From PVC group bacterium (GTDB lineage: Bacteria; Verrucomicrobiota; Kiritimatiellia; UBA8416), in assembly GCA_003567805.1 (NCBI GenBank), contig PWYP01000060.1, positions 1 to 17,000 of the forward strand: DNA of 17,000 bases, read 5' to 3'. The notes under the pieces are model-generated. The model saw only the letters and a list, made by a program, of their open reading frames with translations, was not told where the DNA came from and did no database searches. Numbering within the stretch: the stretch's first letter is position 1; each line of letters opens with the position of its first letter. Shown here piece by piece: positions 1 through 7,064 of this stretch. A program made the translations under genes and the position numbers.

Positions 1-87
1 CAACGATATACCAAACGCATCCGGCAACAAGACATGCGACAACACACTGCGAACATTCCACGTATTCCACCCTTGAGAAAGATTCAC
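1..87 (-). CDS. 5' end of a gene running off the left edge, possibly a glycoside hydrolase (partial)
   Basis: Only the first 29 codons lie in the window. The start is a GTG at 87-85, six bases after a perfect AGGAGG (99-94, minus strand). The overlapping ATG at 89-87 is followed at once by TGA, so it cannot be the start. The reading frame stays open to base 1. The peptide begins MNLSQGWNTWNVRSVLSHVL and continues LPDAFGISL. The GWNTW..RSVLSHVLLP pattern resembles the N-terminus of MGH1/GH63-like carbohydrate-active proteins (trehalase/glucosidase-like). That assignment rests on memory of a short motif and is weak. The existence of a gene is much better supported than its function. It follows the histidine kinase gene on the same strand after about 100 bp. 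Confidence 0.6.
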   Translation of the reverse strand, partial: MNLSQGWNTWNVRSVLSHVLLPDAFGISL

Positions 88-191
88 ATGCAGCCTCCTA
101 TTGATTGATACGAACCAAGTTTATGCAAATCACAAAAAACGTAAGATAGTGACATTCATTACTTGTATGCAAATCCTAGGTGATGAAGCAA
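88..191 (-). promoter_or_regulatory. intergenic region with a spaced 10-bp direct repeat upstream of the left-edge gene
   Basis: This 104-bp gap separates the histidine kinase stop from the GTG of the left-edge gene. It contains TATGCAAATC twice in the same orientation, at 122-131 and 166-175. The start-to-start distance is 44 bp, about four helical turns. The ribosome binding site AGGAGG lies at 94-99. I see no strong sigma-70 hexamer pair and no terminator hairpin with a U run after the kinase. A regulator-binding role for the repeat is inference. Confidence 0.35.
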
Positions 192-1238
192 TCACGATAC
201 AGGCGGGCTAGAAGAATCACATGTTGTGCTGACGTCAGGCATGCGACGCAACTCTTTCGGCATATCTACCATACAAGTGACGCGCGTGCCCCCACCTGGA
301 TTTGCCTGGATTTCTAGCGTTGCTCCAATGACATGCGCACGATCCTGCATAATTGACAATCCAAAGCCAGACGTAGTTCGCTTGGCAGGGATACCGATAC
401 CATTATCTTCAACGCAGATAGAGAAACCTTCTTCATGTTGCTTCATCGATACATCGATGCGACTAGCAGAAGCGTGCCGCACAGCATTCATCACAGCCTC
501 CTGCGTAATTAAGCACAATTGATTCGCCACATCAGGATCTATGTGTATTTCCGGAACCTCGAAAACACAATGTACATTATATAGGTTTCCTATCCGCTCG
601 CAAAAACGTTCCAAGGCTATCCACAGCCGCCCGTCATGCTTTACGCAAGGAGCCAAACCTTCCATAACGTTTTTGGTGGACCGCATGGTTTCCTGAATCA
701 CCTGCTCCATGAGAGCCGCTCTACAAGCAAGTTCAGAGTCATGCTTTTCCAAAGCACTGCGTAGCTGGCTGGCAATCATACGCAACCCGAATAGCTGCTG
801 ACTGATGCCATCATGCAACGTCGCACATAAACTACTTCGCTCGTTTTGCGCCACTTTCGCTAAAAGCTCCGACCGCCGGACATCTTTTGTGATATCGCGC
901 CCAATACCAATGAGGCACTGCGAATCCGTGACAACTCCCTGCCATTGAATATACAGGTACTCTCCTGATTTCGTCCGGTATCGATTAGTAAAACTCAATA
1001 CTTCCTTACCGGTAAGTTGCTGGTCTACCTGAGCCCGCGTCTTCTCGACGTCATCGGGGTGAATAAAGTCTTCCCAGCTTCTCCCAATCATCTCTTCGCG
1101 GCAAAATCCGAGAACCCGTTCACAAGCAGGGTTTACGTCAAGAAAAATACCATCACGATCAGCCAAACAGAAAAAATCCGGCCAAAGAGAAAAAATAATT
1201 CGATACGTTTCAGGAGATAAAATATCATCCGCATGCAT
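192..1238 (-). CDS. soluble PAS sensor histidine kinase, NarL/DegS type (HisKA_3)
   Basis: The protein is 348 residues from ATG 1238; a GTG one codon earlier (1241) is also possible. AAGGGA lies just upstream and suits the ATG better. A PAS domain with PAC tail occupies about residues 12-120. A HisKA_3 dimerisation/phosphoacceptor region follows, with LHDGISQQL and His near residue 142. The HATPase domain shows an N-box (ITQEAVMNAVRHA, about 245-257), a G1 box DNGIGI (about 279-284) and GFGLSIMQDRA. There is no membrane segment or signal peptide, so it should act in the cytosol and sense through its PAS domain. Kinases of this type normally phosphorylate NarL/LuxR-type response regulators, but none is encoded beside it here. 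The ligand is unknown. It is separated from the outer-membrane protein gene upstream by about 135 bp and may have its own promoter. Confidence 0.9.
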   Translation of the reverse strand: MHADDILSPETYRIIFSLWPDFFCLADRDGIFLDVNPACERVLGFCREEMIGRSWEDFIHPDDVEKTRAQVDQQLTGKEVLSFTNRYRTKSGEYLYIQWQGVVTDSQCLIGIGRDITKDVRRSELLAKVAQNERSSLCATLHDGISQQLFGLRMIASQLRSALEKHDSELACRAALMEQVIQETMRSTKNVMEGLAPCVKHDGRLWIALERFCERIGNLYNVHCVFEVPEIHIDPDVANQLCLITQEAVMNAVRHASASRIDVSMKQHEEGFSICVEDNGIGIPAKRTTSGFGLSIMQDRAHVIGATLEIQANPGGGTRVTCMVDMPKELRRMPDVSTTCDSSSPPVS

Positions 1239-1374
1239 CACATTCCCTTATTTCCTCTCACAGAATTATGCATCTGTAGAATACTGGATAAGTAACACTA
1301 GGACAGATTTACATAGCGAGCATAACCGAGCAACAGAAAAACGAAACGCACATGCATCGACGCAGTGCACAAGC

Positions 1375-2268
1375 TTAAAATGCACCCGACACGCCAAACC
1401 GCATAACCACAGTATCATCAATATCCAGCGTGCTTCGGCGAGAATTGCGCGAGCGCGTTGCACGTGCATGACGATCCATAAGCCACCCCAATGATCCGCT
1501 GATGCGTAATTCATCCCAAAGCCCACGCGATAGACCAACGTAAATCTCTTGCTGCGTTAAAGTTAGTCGATTGCGTCCAATCACATCCGGTTTCACATGA
1601 TAGGTAGTACTATTCCAGGACCAACCGGCATAGCCCGACCACTCACGATCCAAGTGAACCGTCAACCTTGCCTCCGGTATCGTGGCATCCATTCGAAACT
1701 GGGGATGCGGTTGCCACACAACACCACCATACGGCACAAATACATAATGAAAACTAGGCCGTATTTGCAACCCAGCCACGAGTGCCAACGAAGGATCATA
1801 CGTGTAAACACCAGCAGCCGTAACCGGAATACTGATAGGCATATCAAGCAAATCTTCCGTACTCGCATAAAAACCGGGATCCATCTGCAACTCGAATCCC
1901 GTACCGTTCACATAACGCCAAAACCAACGTGCCTCTAGCACAAGCTCCATGAGATGCGAAGGCGGATCAAACGCAGACGTACGCAGGGGGAGCACACTGT
2001 CAAACCGTACACCAAGATCTATATCTCCCTGCCAGACCTGATGAAAATATCCTAAAGCAGCCCCCGAGCGCACATCCATCTGGGAATAGCGAGGACCACC
2101 GTCCCCTGTCCGAGCATCCGCCATAATACCTACTTCTAACTGATAAAAAGGGCGAGAAGTTCCATCCAGATAGGGACACCGAAAAGGAGTTGCCTGCCAC
2201 CCTAAGGTCACCAATGGGAAAACGCCCATAATAATAGCTGAAAAACACAAGCAAGATACACGTTTCAT
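1375..2268 (-). CDS. predicted outer-membrane beta-barrel protein of unknown function
   Basis: The product is 297 residues. Residues 1 to about 23 form a signal peptide (MKRVSCLCFSAI... ending TLGWQA). The rest is rich in alternating aromatic and polar strands, such as FYQLEVGIMA, GFELQMDPGFY, FHYVFVPYGGVVW and EWSGYAGWSWNS. It ends VMRFGVSGAF, and a C-terminal Phe is the usual signal for outer-membrane barrel insertion. The pattern resembles DUF6268-type outer-membrane proteins, but I cannot confirm the family. AAGGA five bases before ATG 2268 supports the start. The gap to the mscS stop upstream is only 21 bp, so it is probably the last gene of the envelope operon. Function is unknown; a porin-like or structural role is conjecture. 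Confidence 0.72.
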   Translation of the reverse strand: MKRVSCLCFSAIIMGVFPLVTLGWQATPFRCPYLDGTSRPFYQLEVGIMADARTGDGGPRYSQMDVRSGAALGYFHQVWQGDIDLGVRFDSVLPLRTSAFDPPSHLMELVLEARWFWRYVNGTGFELQMDPGFYASTEDLLDMPISIPVTAAGVYTYDPSLALVAGLQIRPSFHYVFVPYGGVVWQPHPQFRMDATIPEARLTVHLDREWSGYAGWSWNSTTYHVKPDVIGRNRLTLTQQEIYVGLSRGLWDELRISGSLGWLMDRHARATRSRNSRRSTLDIDDTVVMRFGVSGAF

Positions 2269-2289
2269 ATAATCCTTCTTTTCCCGATA

Positions 2290-3162
2290 TTACGTTAACG
2301 CTTCGCCACCACCGCCTTCACTTGCGGTACCCGCACCCTGTACAATCCGAATCGGAAACGGTGCCGTAGCCTCGCCAGCATAAAGCGAACGATGCGGAAA
2401 CGGAATCTCAATCTTTTCGGCATCAAAACGATTCTTGATATCGCGCAACAAGCTATTGCGCAATTTCAAAAGTTCCGTTTTCTCAAACCACACTCCTAGC
2501 ATAAAATCGAGGGATGATTCGCCAAACCCTTTAAAAATAACGATCGGGGCTGGCTCATCCAGGCAATACGCATTCTGATCTGCCACTTCACCCAAAACCC
2601 GTATCACATGGTCAATATCTTCCTTGTATGCAACGCCGACATCCACATCAAACCGACGTATCGGATAACGCGTTATATTTGTGACCTGCCCCTTTACAAG
2701 AGACTCGTTTGGGAGACGTACATACCGATTATCAAACGTTCTAATCTTAACGGAAAGCAAATCAATCGACTCAACCACACCGGTCGTATCACCACTTTGA
2801 ATAACATCTCCAACAGCAAAGGACTTCTCTGCAATCAAAAACAAACCGCTGATCAAATTAGACAAACTGGTTTGGGAAGCGAATGTAAACGCAATACCAG
2901 CAATACCAGCAGCACCGATTATGGCCGTGAGTCGAAAACCCAGTTCGCCCATAATTGTAATCAATAACAGTACACCCAAACCATAACGGATCGTTTTGCT
3001 AATCACCATCATCGCCTGCGGGGTCATCTGACGCCGCGTCATTACACGACGTGACAGCAAGTCCGCTAGCCGGATAACCGGGTACCCCAGCAGCGCAATA
3101 ACCCCCGCACGTAACAGGTTTGGCATATGATTCAAAACCCAATTCACCAAGCTATCAACCAT
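2290..3162 (-). CDS. MscS-family mechanosensitive ion channel
   Basis: I place the start at ATG 3162 (MVDSLVNWVL), giving 290 residues. It is preceded by GGAAAGGTG at good spacing; a GTG at 3204 would lengthen the protein by 14 residues without such a site. Hydrophobic segments lie near residues 14-34, 56-75 and 78-110. The last is the Gly/Ala-rich pore helix IIGAAGIAGIAFTFASQ leading into LSNLISGLFLIAEKSFAVGD. The cytoplasmic beta domain follows with GVVESIDLLSVKIRTFDNR and LPNES, then the C-terminal alpha/beta domain. These are hallmark MscS features, at about the size of the minimal channel. It would sit in the inner membrane and release solutes on hypo-osmotic shock. Its start overlaps the preceding DUF432-like gene by 8 nt (ATGGTTGA), implying translational coupling. 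The last residues are a low-complexity Gly/Glu-rich tail. Confidence 0.93.
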   Translation of the reverse strand: MVDSLVNWVLNHMPNLLRAGVIALLGYPVIRLADLLSRRVMTRRQMTPQAMMVISKTIRYGLGVLLLITIMGELGFRLTAIIGAAGIAGIAFTFASQTSLSNLISGLFLIAEKSFAVGDVIQSGDTTGVVESIDLLSVKIRTFDNRYVRLPNESLVKGQVTNITRYPIRRFDVDVGVAYKEDIDHVIRVLGEVADQNAYCLDEPAPIVIFKGFGESSLDFMLGVWFEKTELLKLRNSLLRDIKNRFDAEKIEIPFPHRSLYAGEATAPFPIRIVQGAGTASEGGGGEALT

Positions 3163-3955
3163 TGCGCACCTTTCCGATACCTCCGCGAATGCCATCCATG
3201 GCACGGTCGAACATACCTCGCTTCAGCTGCTCTTTTGGCTCCGCCAAACAATCCGACGCCTCATCATATGCCGGAGGCCCCGCTACATAGTTCAATTCCG
3301 GCAACGGATCTTCACCGTGATACACCAACCGCGCCCCTGAAGTCCAAATATACTGCGTGCCGCGATACATTCCCATAAAACGAGAGCGCAGCAAAACTCG
3401 CTCAAACAACAAGGGTTTGTTTGACTCATTCACCAGCTCCAGTGGACAAATAGCCAGATTAGCGTCTCTTCGCAACTCTTCCAATGAACGCCTTGCTCGT
3501 GTTCGCAAAGCATAACAAAGGGTGCCATCTGCAGGCTTTCCGTACCAGGAATTCGACAACACCACAGTAGGTTCCTCAAAAGCCGTAACACGACTTCCAC
3601 CACCAGAGGCAACCAAAATACCTGCGACATACACCGGTATACTGACAAAAAAAAGTAAATGGTGCCCCGGCATGATTTGCATAGGCATGGCTGGCCGCAC
3701 TACGACCGGGCGTGGCGGTAATACAGGAGCTAACTCCAGATCTAATTCCCCTTCTCCGCACACCCAGCGACTCCACTCGATGTGCTCTGGTTTCGCAGCC
3801 TTGGCGCTCCCCAAATCGCTCTCTTTACGCGAAAAAGCATAATGCAACTCATCTCCCGCGCGTTCCAACCAAATGGACAATGGCCCCACGCGATGCAATG
3901 CCACGGCATTGGTTTCAAGCTTCTGCATACCCCAAATAGCGTTATTATCTTCCAT
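3155..3955 (-). CDS. DUF432-like protein of unknown function, coupled to the MscS channel
   Basis: The product is 266 residues from ATG 3955 (MEDNNAIWGM). A TTG at 3967 would add four residues and has a GGGA about eight bases upstream, whereas the ATG has no clear Shine-Dalgarno site, so the start is uncertain. There is no signal peptide. One moderately hydrophobic stretch (HHLLFFVSIPVYVAGILVAS, about residues 117-136) looks like buried beta structure more than a membrane helix. The central part (NSWYGKPADGTLCYALRTRA and the following CPLELVNES) fits my memory of DUF432 proteins, which often sit next to MscS-type channels. The function of the family is not known. The gene overlaps the channel gene by 8 nt and lies 49 bp after the DUF3108 gene. 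A role as partner or regulator of the channel is inference from this coupling. Confidence 0.66.
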   Translation of the reverse strand: MEDNNAIWGMQKLETNAVALHRVGPLSIWLERAGDELHYAFSRKESDLGSAKAAKPEHIEWSRWVCGEGELDLELAPVLPPRPVVVRPAMPMQIMPGHHLLFFVSIPVYVAGILVASGGGSRVTAFEEPTVVLSNSWYGKPADGTLCYALRTRARRSLEELRRDANLAICPLELVNESNKPLLFERVLLRSRFMGMYRGTQYIWTSGARLVYHGEDPLPELNYVAGPPAYDEASDCLAEPKEQLKRGMFDRAMDGIRGGIGKVRNG

Positions 3956-4004
3956 AGCGATAGCCAATCATATTCCCAATATGGTTCCAATGCATTTCAA
4001 AAGA

Positions 4005-4841
4005 TCAATCATCACCATCGAGCATGCCCCATGCGTCATTTCCGGGCCCACGCACCTCTTGCAGTACCGTGCGCACGCTGCCGACGGGAATATTCGCGCG
4101 CATAAATAACATCATCTGACGCGCGTCTCGTGAGATATGTAAATCCAAGCGGCCATGCCGACGAAAAACCCCCTCAAACGCGGCTTCAGGCTCCACATCA
4201 AATGCGGCAACATCGTCATCCAACACACTTGAAACCATCACTTCCTCATTTGCCACATTCAGCCAAAGATCGTAAATTCGGTCGTCGGTTAATACCCGGT
4301 AGTGCGCCTTATTACCAAGCGCCATAGGGTAACGCCTCACATAATACAAAAACGTAAAAATATCCCGGGTATCCTCCTCAAGAGGAATCTCTGTTTTACG
4401 ACCGCGCAAAACTTCATTCTGAACCGCAATACCTTTTTCATAATCAAAATCCACGATCACCTCGGCACGGCGGCGTCCCTCACGACGACGTTGCGTATGG
4501 CGTATCGGCAAAAAATCTTTCACGCGCACGACGGTCTCCACGTCGATGGAAACCGGATAGACCATCGCAATCGCTCGATTCGATCGGACCTCCAACTTCA
4601 AATGCAACAGCTCTCCTTCCGCCCCCTCTTTCCATGCTGTTCTCACGATGGATTGCCCAACCGGTACGGCTCCCCAGTACGCGCGATATACAAGCTCTTC
4701 ACCGACGGGAAAGCCCCATTGCTCGATTTGATCATCAGCATGAACGGGAATATCCCCGCACACAACCAAGGCAGGAACAAACCCCATCAAGAGCAAGAGT
4801 TGAAATCGTATTTTTCGAAGAAGAAAGCAAGGATATCTCAT
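4005..4841 (-). CDS. exported DUF3108 domain protein
   Basis: The protein is 278 residues. ATG 4841 overlaps the stop of the upstream gene as ATGA, with GCAGGTGA at the right distance, which fixes the start. Residues 1 to about 35 form a long signal peptide: a basic start, LLLLMGFVPALVV, and probable cleavage after VHA. The mature part carries the DUF3108 signature: GEELVYRAYWGAVPVGQS near 47-65, a TRDIFTFLYYVRRYP segment in the middle, and a closing beta region LHISRDARQMMLFMRANIPVGSV. Members are exported beta-rich proteins of unknown function in Gram-negative bacteria. The direct overlap with the erythromycin-esterase-family gene implies coupled synthesis of two exported proteins. Cys28 does not lie in a convincing lipobox. 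Confidence 0.88.
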   Translation of the reverse strand: MRYPCFLLRKIRFQLLLLMGFVPALVVCGDIPVHADDQIEQWGFPVGEELVYRAYWGAVPVGQSIVRTAWKEGAEGELLHLKLEVRSNRAIAMVYPVSIDVETVVRVKDFLPIRHTQRRREGRRRAEVIVDFDYEKGIAVQNEVLRGRKTEIPLEEDTRDIFTFLYYVRRYPMALGNKAHYRVLTDDRIYDLWLNVANEEVMVSSVLDDDVAAFDVEPEAAFEGVFRRHGRLDLHISRDARQMMLFMRANIPVGSVRTVLQEVRGPGNDAWGMLDGDD

Positions 4842-6148
4842 TCAATCACCTGCAAAGCTTTTGTTTCAGCAAAATATAAAAACGCGTCGTAACGGCGCGC
4901 CAATACAGTTGGAACATAGTTTCCAGGATATTCGCGTTCAGGGTGATAAATCACCCCGATGGCCCGATGCCCAATCACCGCCATCAACACAGGAACTTCC
5001 GTGGCATCATCCAGAAATATCATTGCTTTCGGCATATCTAATGCGCGTAGCGCCGACTCCAATGTATTGGGACCACCAGCAGGCATGCGCATCACTTCTC
5101 GAGCGCCTCCCCATCTACGTCCGGCAATCACAGTTCCTCGATCTGTACCGAAACCGACGGCATATACATGATCTGCACCGAGTGCTTCCCGCGCGGCCTG
5201 ACCGATATTGCGACTACCATCTCGCCCCATACTCGTCGCACGTGCATCACCAATATGCGTATTGTGCGCCCATACGATACCTTGGGAATCCTCCCCGTAA
5301 TGCGCCAGCAATGTTTCAGCCGTGTAGAAAAAGTGATCTGCCCGTGCATTCCAACCATGCAACGCTCGATCAACATTAGCCCTGTAATGCCGCTCGGCAT
5401 TGATGATCACACGCGCGCTGTGCAACACATTGAGGGTCATGTGGGCATCCACATCCAAAGCTAGCAGCGCTTCCCGCAAATGCGCATACGCATTCGCAGC
5501 ACCCTCGTCAAATGCAGAGCCACCACGGGCAAGATGCATGGCATAATCCCGAGCATTCCCTGCGAAAGGCAGAAAGGGGGCATACAGGGTTTCCGCTTCC
5601 TTGGCAAGATCAGCATCGATCCTACCCAACTTGAGCAACAGCTTTTCCAAAACGGTTTCATCACCATAAACATCCACACCATACAACCCCACGCGTTCTT
5701 CAGGCGGCCGCTCGGCATTCCATTCACGAAGCCATTCGACAAATGCGAGCATTTCCTCATTGGCCCACATCCATTCAGGCCAGCGGTCAAAAGAAACCAT
5801 AATGGCCCGCGCATCCGGCTCTGCACCTGGCAAATGCTTTACGTATCGATTCAACCGATACAGCGCAGCCCAATCTCCCTCAACAGCAACAAACCGAAAA
5901 CCATGTTCTGTAATTAACCGCTGCGAAATCTTCGCCCGCCACCGATAAAACTCCGAAGTCCCATGTGTGGACTCCCCTAACAACACAAGTTTTCGTTCCC
6001 CCGCCCGTTCAATCAGCGGCGTCAAATCCGCAGGATCCTCGAAAGCATGCGCACGCGCGGCCAGTGCCTCCAGCAAGGCATCAGATGAATCCGCCCATAG
6101 CGGAAACACGCTCATCGCTACCAACAGCAATATTTTGCAAATTTTCAT
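4838..6148 (-). CDS. exported erythromycin esterase-family hydrolase
   Basis: The protein is 436 residues, starting at ATG 6148 after GGGAG. A signal peptide (MKICKILLLVAMSVFPLWA) precedes a full-length erythromycin-esterase domain (PF05139). Key motifs are LLGESTHGTSEFYRWR near residues 57-71 (active-site His62), VAVEGDWAALYRLNRYV near 88-103 (Glu90) and VWAHNTHIGD with two later His residues. They match the conserved His/Glu catalytic set of the Ere family. The C-terminus ends in the usual VPTVLARRYDAFLYFAET. Ere enzymes open macrolide lactones, but most chromosomal homologues have no proven substrate, and export to the periplasm is not typical of resistance EreA/EreB. I would not predict macrolide resistance from sequence alone. 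It heads the envelope gene group and overlaps the DUF3108 gene by four bases. Confidence 0.9.
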   Translation of the reverse strand: MKICKILLLVAMSVFPLWADSSDALLEALAARAHAFEDPADLTPLIERAGERKLVLLGESTHGTSEFYRWRAKISQRLITEHGFRFVAVEGDWAALYRLNRYVKHLPGAEPDARAIMVSFDRWPEWMWANEEMLAFVEWLREWNAERPPEERVGLYGVDVYGDETVLEKLLLKLGRIDADLAKEAETLYAPFLPFAGNARDYAMHLARGGSAFDEGAANAYAHLREALLALDVDAHMTLNVLHSARVIINAERHYRANVDRALHGWNARADHFFYTAETLLAHYGEDSQGIVWAHNTHIGDARATSMGRDGSRNIGQAAREALGADHVYAVGFGTDRGTVIAGRRWGGAREVMRMPAGGPNTLESALRALDMPKAMIFLDDATEVPVLMAVIGHRAIGVIYHPEREYPGNYVPTVLARRYDAFLYFAETKALQVIE

Positions 6149-6245
6149 ATCCTAGCTCCCGTTCTTGATTCGCGTTCTGTCCTGAATTCGTCCCCAATGG
6201 CAGGGCTAATCCCCACTAATCCCTAACGCCTAATCCCTCCAAATC
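6149..6245 (-). repeat. short gap with three copies of an 8-bp repeat
   Basis: This 97-bp gap lies between ymdB and the erythromycin-esterase-family gene. On the plus strand CTAATCCC occurs at 6206-6213, 6216-6223 and 6230-6237, with a diverged CTAACGCC between the last two; on the minus strand this reads GGGATTAG. The start-to-start spacing is 10 and 14 bp. The gap marks the likely border between the RNA-metabolism cluster and the envelope operon. I see no U-rich terminator. The repeat could be a regulator-binding cluster or a simple-sequence remnant. Confidence 0.5.
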
Positions 6246-7046
6246 TTACCCATAAACCGTTTTGGCTGGTCCGGTCATTCCTTCACGAATGCGCCGTATT
6301 TTACGACTTCTTCCTGTTTGGGGGTCCACTTCTACCATTACACCATGTAGTACAGGATCACCCTTTGCCATGTCAAACTTGGCTGGCATACCCGAAACAA
6401 ACGTTTGCGTAACCGGAGCCAACTCACGACCAATCGCAGAGTCCGTCACACCGGTCATTCCCAAATCCGTCACATAGGCGGTTCCGCCCGGCAACAATAC
6501 TTCATCCGCTGTTTGCACATGCGTATGTGTCCCGACTACGGCACTAACCCGACCATCCAAATAGCGTCCAAAAACAATTTTTTCCGATGTGGCTTCTGCA
6601 TGAAAATCAACCAGTTTGATACGCCCCAGCCCCGGCTGCTGCAACAAGACATCCGCAGTGCGAAATGGACAATCATTCGGCTTTAAGAAAACCCGACCAA
6701 TAAACTGCATCACGGTCACAGGACCGTGCGGCGAGTCTACGGTGACCATTCCCTGTCCCGGACACCCCGGAGCGAAATTGGCGGGGCGAATGATACGGGG
6801 TTCCCGATCGATTCCCGCAACCATTTCCTTCTGATCCCAAACATGATCCCCCATCGTTATCACATCGACACCAGCAGAAAAAAACTCCTCTGCCAGTTTT
6901 AGCGTGATACCACGCCCCGCCGCTGCATTTTCGCCATTCACAACAATAAAATCGATCCCCTGCTCTCGCCGTAACCGTGCTATCACCTGTGCAAGCACAA
7001 GGCGCCCGGGGGATCCCGTCACATCTCCAACCAACAATATTTTCAT
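6246..7046 (-). CDS. ymdB: YmdB/TIGR00282-family metallophosphoesterase
   Basis: The protein is 266 residues, the usual length for the family, with no signal peptide. Metal-site motifs in order are LLVGDVTGSPGR (Asp8), VNGENAAAGRGIT (Glu39, Asn40), MGDHVWDQKE (Asp67, His68), DFHAEATSEK (His149) and GTHTHVQTAD (His174, His176), followed by TDLGMTG. In Bacillus subtilis YmdB this enzyme is a di-iron phosphodiesterase acting on 2',3'-cyclic nucleotides (and cAMP in vitro). Here the third motif reads GDH where I recall GNH in YmdB; this may be normal for the lineage. The gene begins 18 bp after rny, an association seen widely. It probably shares the rny transcript. AAGG lies about ten bases before ATG 7046. 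Confidence 0.93.
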   Translation of the reverse strand: MKILLVGDVTGSPGRLVLAQVIARLRREQGIDFIVVNGENAAAGRGITLKLAEEFFSAGVDVITMGDHVWDQKEMVAGIDREPRIIRPANFAPGCPGQGMVTVDSPHGPVTVMQFIGRVFLKPNDCPFRTADVLLQQPGLGRIKLVDFHAEATSEKIVFGRYLDGRVSAVVGTHTHVQTADEVLLPGGTAYVTDLGMTGVTDSAIGRELAPVTQTFVSGMPAKFDMAKGDPVLHGVMVEVDPQTGRSRKIRRIREGMTGPAKTVYG

Positions 7047-7064
7047 AAGAAAGAAACCTTGCTT

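Noticed and set aside
1266..1538. 90-codon minus-strand frame overlapping the outer-membrane protein gene
   Set aside because: It mostly overlaps the outer-membrane protein gene in another frame, has no ribosome binding site or domain, and is best explained as a shadow.
4838..6148. macrolide resistance gene (ere)
   Set aside because: Family membership is clear, but chromosomal exported homologues have no proven macrolide activity and no mobile or resistance context is present.
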